A stretch of 64,000 nt of DNA from NCBI GenBank assembly GCA_013041925.1, contig JABDRB010000029.1, positions 62,001 through 126,000 on the forward strand, written 5' to 3'. Below the pieces are notes generated by a model. It ran no database searches, was not told the DNA's origin, and saw only the letters and a program-made list of their open reading frames with translations. Of this stretch, positions 62,597-64,000 are shown piece after piece; the first letter of the stretch is position 1; each line of letters opens with the position of its first letter. A program made the translations under genes and the position numbers. The stretch comes from Akkermansiaceae bacterium (GTDB lineage Bacteria > Verrucomicrobiota > Verrucomicrobiia > Verrucomicrobiales > Akkermansiaceae).

Positions 62597-62626
62597 GAAT
62601 TTTATTGGGGGGTTATGGGTTGGGGG

Positions 62627-63349
62627 TTATATCATCCGTCGACGGAGGATGAGTAAGAGTCCGACAGCTCCCAATACAGCGGTGCTGGGCTCGGGGATGC
62701 CAGGTCCTTCTGGGTCGTCACCGATGCTATTAGGCACCAAGATGTGGTTGTTGACACTACCGCTTGATGCGGGATCCGTTGGGTCGACATCATTAGCCGT
62801 GAAGCCGGTGTTGTAGAGGTAGACATCTGCGCCTTTGCTCTTTCCATCTTTGGCATACATGTCACCCCAGACAGGGACTCTGTTTGAGCATAATGACCAA
62901 GTGATGATTTTTGTGTCGCCGGTTGTGTCTACTTTAATCCCATACATGTTGTCAGGAATGCTGGGATCGCTGCTGCCATGAAGGCCAGGACCATAAAGGT
63001 CGAGTGAGCCGTCGCTCAGAATATTTCCGGGGTCGTTGATGTCACCAAGTAGGTTCGAAGCTTCGAAGGTACTAGAGACTTCCGTTGTCGCATGGCTGAT
63101 GTCTTTTCCTAGTACTCTGAGAGTGTAGGTGTAATACCAGCTATCGCAGCCAGATTCTTCGTTTGATGCGCTCCAGGTGAAGGTAGCACCAGTTTGCCAT
63201 TCCTCGGTTCCGAACAGTGTTCCGTCTGGCGTTGTTCCGTCAAGTAACAAAGCACCAGGTGAGCCGAGTGATCCGCTGTGTATGACAGCGTGTGATGTAG
63301 TCATTGAGAGGGCGATGGCCATCAATGTGGTAATGAATGGGGATTTCAT
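62627..63349 (-). CDS. PEP-CTERM sorted secreted protein
   Basis: This 240-residue protein has a signal peptide ending near TSHA (residue 20) and a C-terminal exosortase signal (GIPEPSTAVLGAVGLLLIL, then RRRMI). The body (GTEEWQTGATFTWSASNEES, DKIITWSL-like stretches) is beta-rich and probably extracellular. It belongs to the same sorting class as the gene at 6485-7792 but shares no obvious body sequence with it. The role is unknown. Confidence 0.9.
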   Translation of the reverse strand: MKSPFITTLMAIALSMTTSHAVIHSGSLGSPGALLLDGTTPDGTLFGTEEWQTGATFTWSASNEESGCDSWYYTYTLRVLGKDISHATTEVSSTFEASNLLGDINDPGNILSDGSLDLYGPGLHGSSDPSIPDNMYGIKVDTTGDTKIITWSLCSNRVPVWGDMYAKDGKSKGADVYLYNTGFTANDVDPTDPASSGSVNNHILVPNSIGDDPEGPGIPEPSTAVLGAVGLLLILRRRMI

Positions 63350-63764
63350 TTTTGGGGTTCTTTCTACGTAGTAGTTAACACTCGTAAAAATCCCGATCTG
63401 AGGTTCTTGCCGTTTGAAGGGTATTTAATTTGTAAATCTCAAATAGGGTTTTTTTGAGCATTCACATGATAGCACTATATTCGCCTTAAAGTCTATCTAT
63501 TTCCTCTGTCTCAATGAGTTATCATTGGTTTGCGCCGCGTGAAATGCAGCGGAGGTTTGTCATTTAAGCTTCTTAAGGGGATCGCGGGAAATGGAGATTT
63601 TGTAAGGATTTAATCCCATATTCAGAACGCATTATACATACGTCTCAGGGCTCAAAATTCTCGTATGAGGGGTGAGGACCTGCTGTTTTTTTTTAACAGA
63701 AAAAATTTAACACCCACTAAGTAAGTGGTGGTTCATGGGTGGTATTTATAAATCTCAATTTCGC
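63350..63764. other. Intergenic region upstream of the PEP-CTERM gene
   Basis: This 415-base AT-rich region holds a terminator-like hairpin at its right end and the leader of the PEP-CTERM gene at its left. I see no convincing coding frame. No clear promoter could be picked, though several TTGA-type hexamers occur. Confidence 0.5.
63711..63730 (-). terminator. Terminator-like hairpin after the right-edge gene
   Basis: CACCCACTAAGTAAGTGGTG folds into about 7 bp with one bulge around a five-base loop. Read on the minus strand it is followed by TTAAATTTTTT, fitting termination of the gene ending at 63765. Confidence 0.5.
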
Positions 63765-64000
63765 TTACAGAGCGAGTTCGATATGAATGCGGATGAAGCG
63801 GCAGGTCCATGGCTCGGAGGGGTTTTCTGTCACCCTGAAACGACGCGTGCCTGATGGGCCTGATTCTTCGGTGACGCTACCGCTCCATTGGCCTGCCGTG
63901 TCACGGCTGGCGATGCTGGTCCAGTCTGTGCTATCAAGTGTGCAGCTGGCTTCGACGGTATAGAGGACATCGCTGGGGATGTCGGCAGGGAGGTCGATGA
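63765..64000 (-). CDS. C-terminal fragment of a secreted protein (5' end beyond window)
   Basis: The open minus-strand frame reads LPADIPSDVLYTVEASCTLD, then WTSIASRDTAGQWSGSV, and ends RFRVTENPSEPWTCRFIRIHIEL before the TAA at 63765-63767. This 78-residue piece resembles the C-terminal tail of the GH16 enzyme (LTYTVEFSADLEQWTAS, FFRVSLN), a small beta-domain that closes many large secreted proteins in Verrucomicrobiota. The main domains lie outside the window, so its function is unknown. Confidence 0.75.
   Translation of the reverse strand, partial: IDLPADIPSDVLYTVEASCTLDSTDWTSIASRDTAGQWSGSVTEESGPSGTRRFRVTENPSEPWTCRFIRIHIELAL

Overview
The window looks like chromosome from a member of the Verrucomicrobiota, most likely a marine or aquatic relative of Akkermansiaceae, Rubritaleaceae or Verrucomicrobiaceae. 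The evidence is two PEP-CTERM sorted proteins, 3-keto-disaccharide hydrolase (DUF1080), DUF6288 and DUF2339 proteins, large secreted proteins of the PD40/HzsA-like/cytochrome type, and a secreted GH16 enzyme with a typical verrucomicrobial C-terminal tail. The + strand is G-rich for most of its length whichever strand the genes lie on, which looks like replication-linked skew. No rRNA, tRNA, CRISPR array, prophage or intact insertion sequence was seen.

Layout. 1-3.4 kb: an MsbA-like ABC exporter cut by the left edge, then two tandem paralogous membrane-anchored coiled-coil proteins. 3.5-8.4 kb: dnaG, a chorismate-binding (MenF-like) enzyme, a PEP-CTERM protein with a good promoter and a small membrane protein. 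8.7-14.0 kb: a minus-strand run ribH-nusB-Aas-like ligase-L,D-transpeptidase-TIM-barrel isomerase. 14.2-19.7 kb: clpB convergent with a run of two tail-anchored proteins, gatC and gatA. 19.8-22.8 kb: thrB, an SMP-30 lactonase and a divergent cell-wall amidase. 22.9-25.5 kb: the grpE-dnaJ-rsmE heat-shock run. 25.5-27.2 kb: a small CPMCC protein and a Cys/Met-rich outer-membrane protein, probably concerned with copper or another soft metal.

27.2-37.1 kb is the most unusual stretch. Two large secreted di-heme proteins resembling the hydrazine synthase alpha subunit (HzsA-like) flank a multidomain secreted GH16 beta-glucanase, and one of them carries a fused formylglycine-generating-enzyme-like domain. 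37.2-45.4 kb is rich in acetyl metabolism: a CoA-transferase/GNAT fusion, a histone-deacetylase-family enzyme and an ackA-pta pair. It also holds a decayed uroporphyrinogen-decarboxylase-family gene and a twin DUF1080 hydrolase. 45.6-49.2 kb: a nitroreductase, an acyltransferase-3 protein, a YcxB-like protein and a ROK-family kinase.

49.3-52.0 kb is a compact ferrous-iron uptake locus: a Fur-like palindrome, feoA, feoB and a 57-residue Cys-rich FeoB-associated membrane protein. 52.0-64.0 kb: a secreted FAD-dependent oxidoreductase, a secreted DUF6288 protein, an alpha-ketoglutarate semialdehyde dehydrogenase, a very large DUF2339 membrane protein, a second PEP-CTERM protein, and the C-terminus of a secreted protein cut by the right edge. 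Overall the window joins conserved housekeeping runs to an accessory polysaccharide and secreted-redox repertoire. Some accessory genes, notably the GH16 and FAD oxidoreductase genes, break the local base skew and may have been acquired or inverted.
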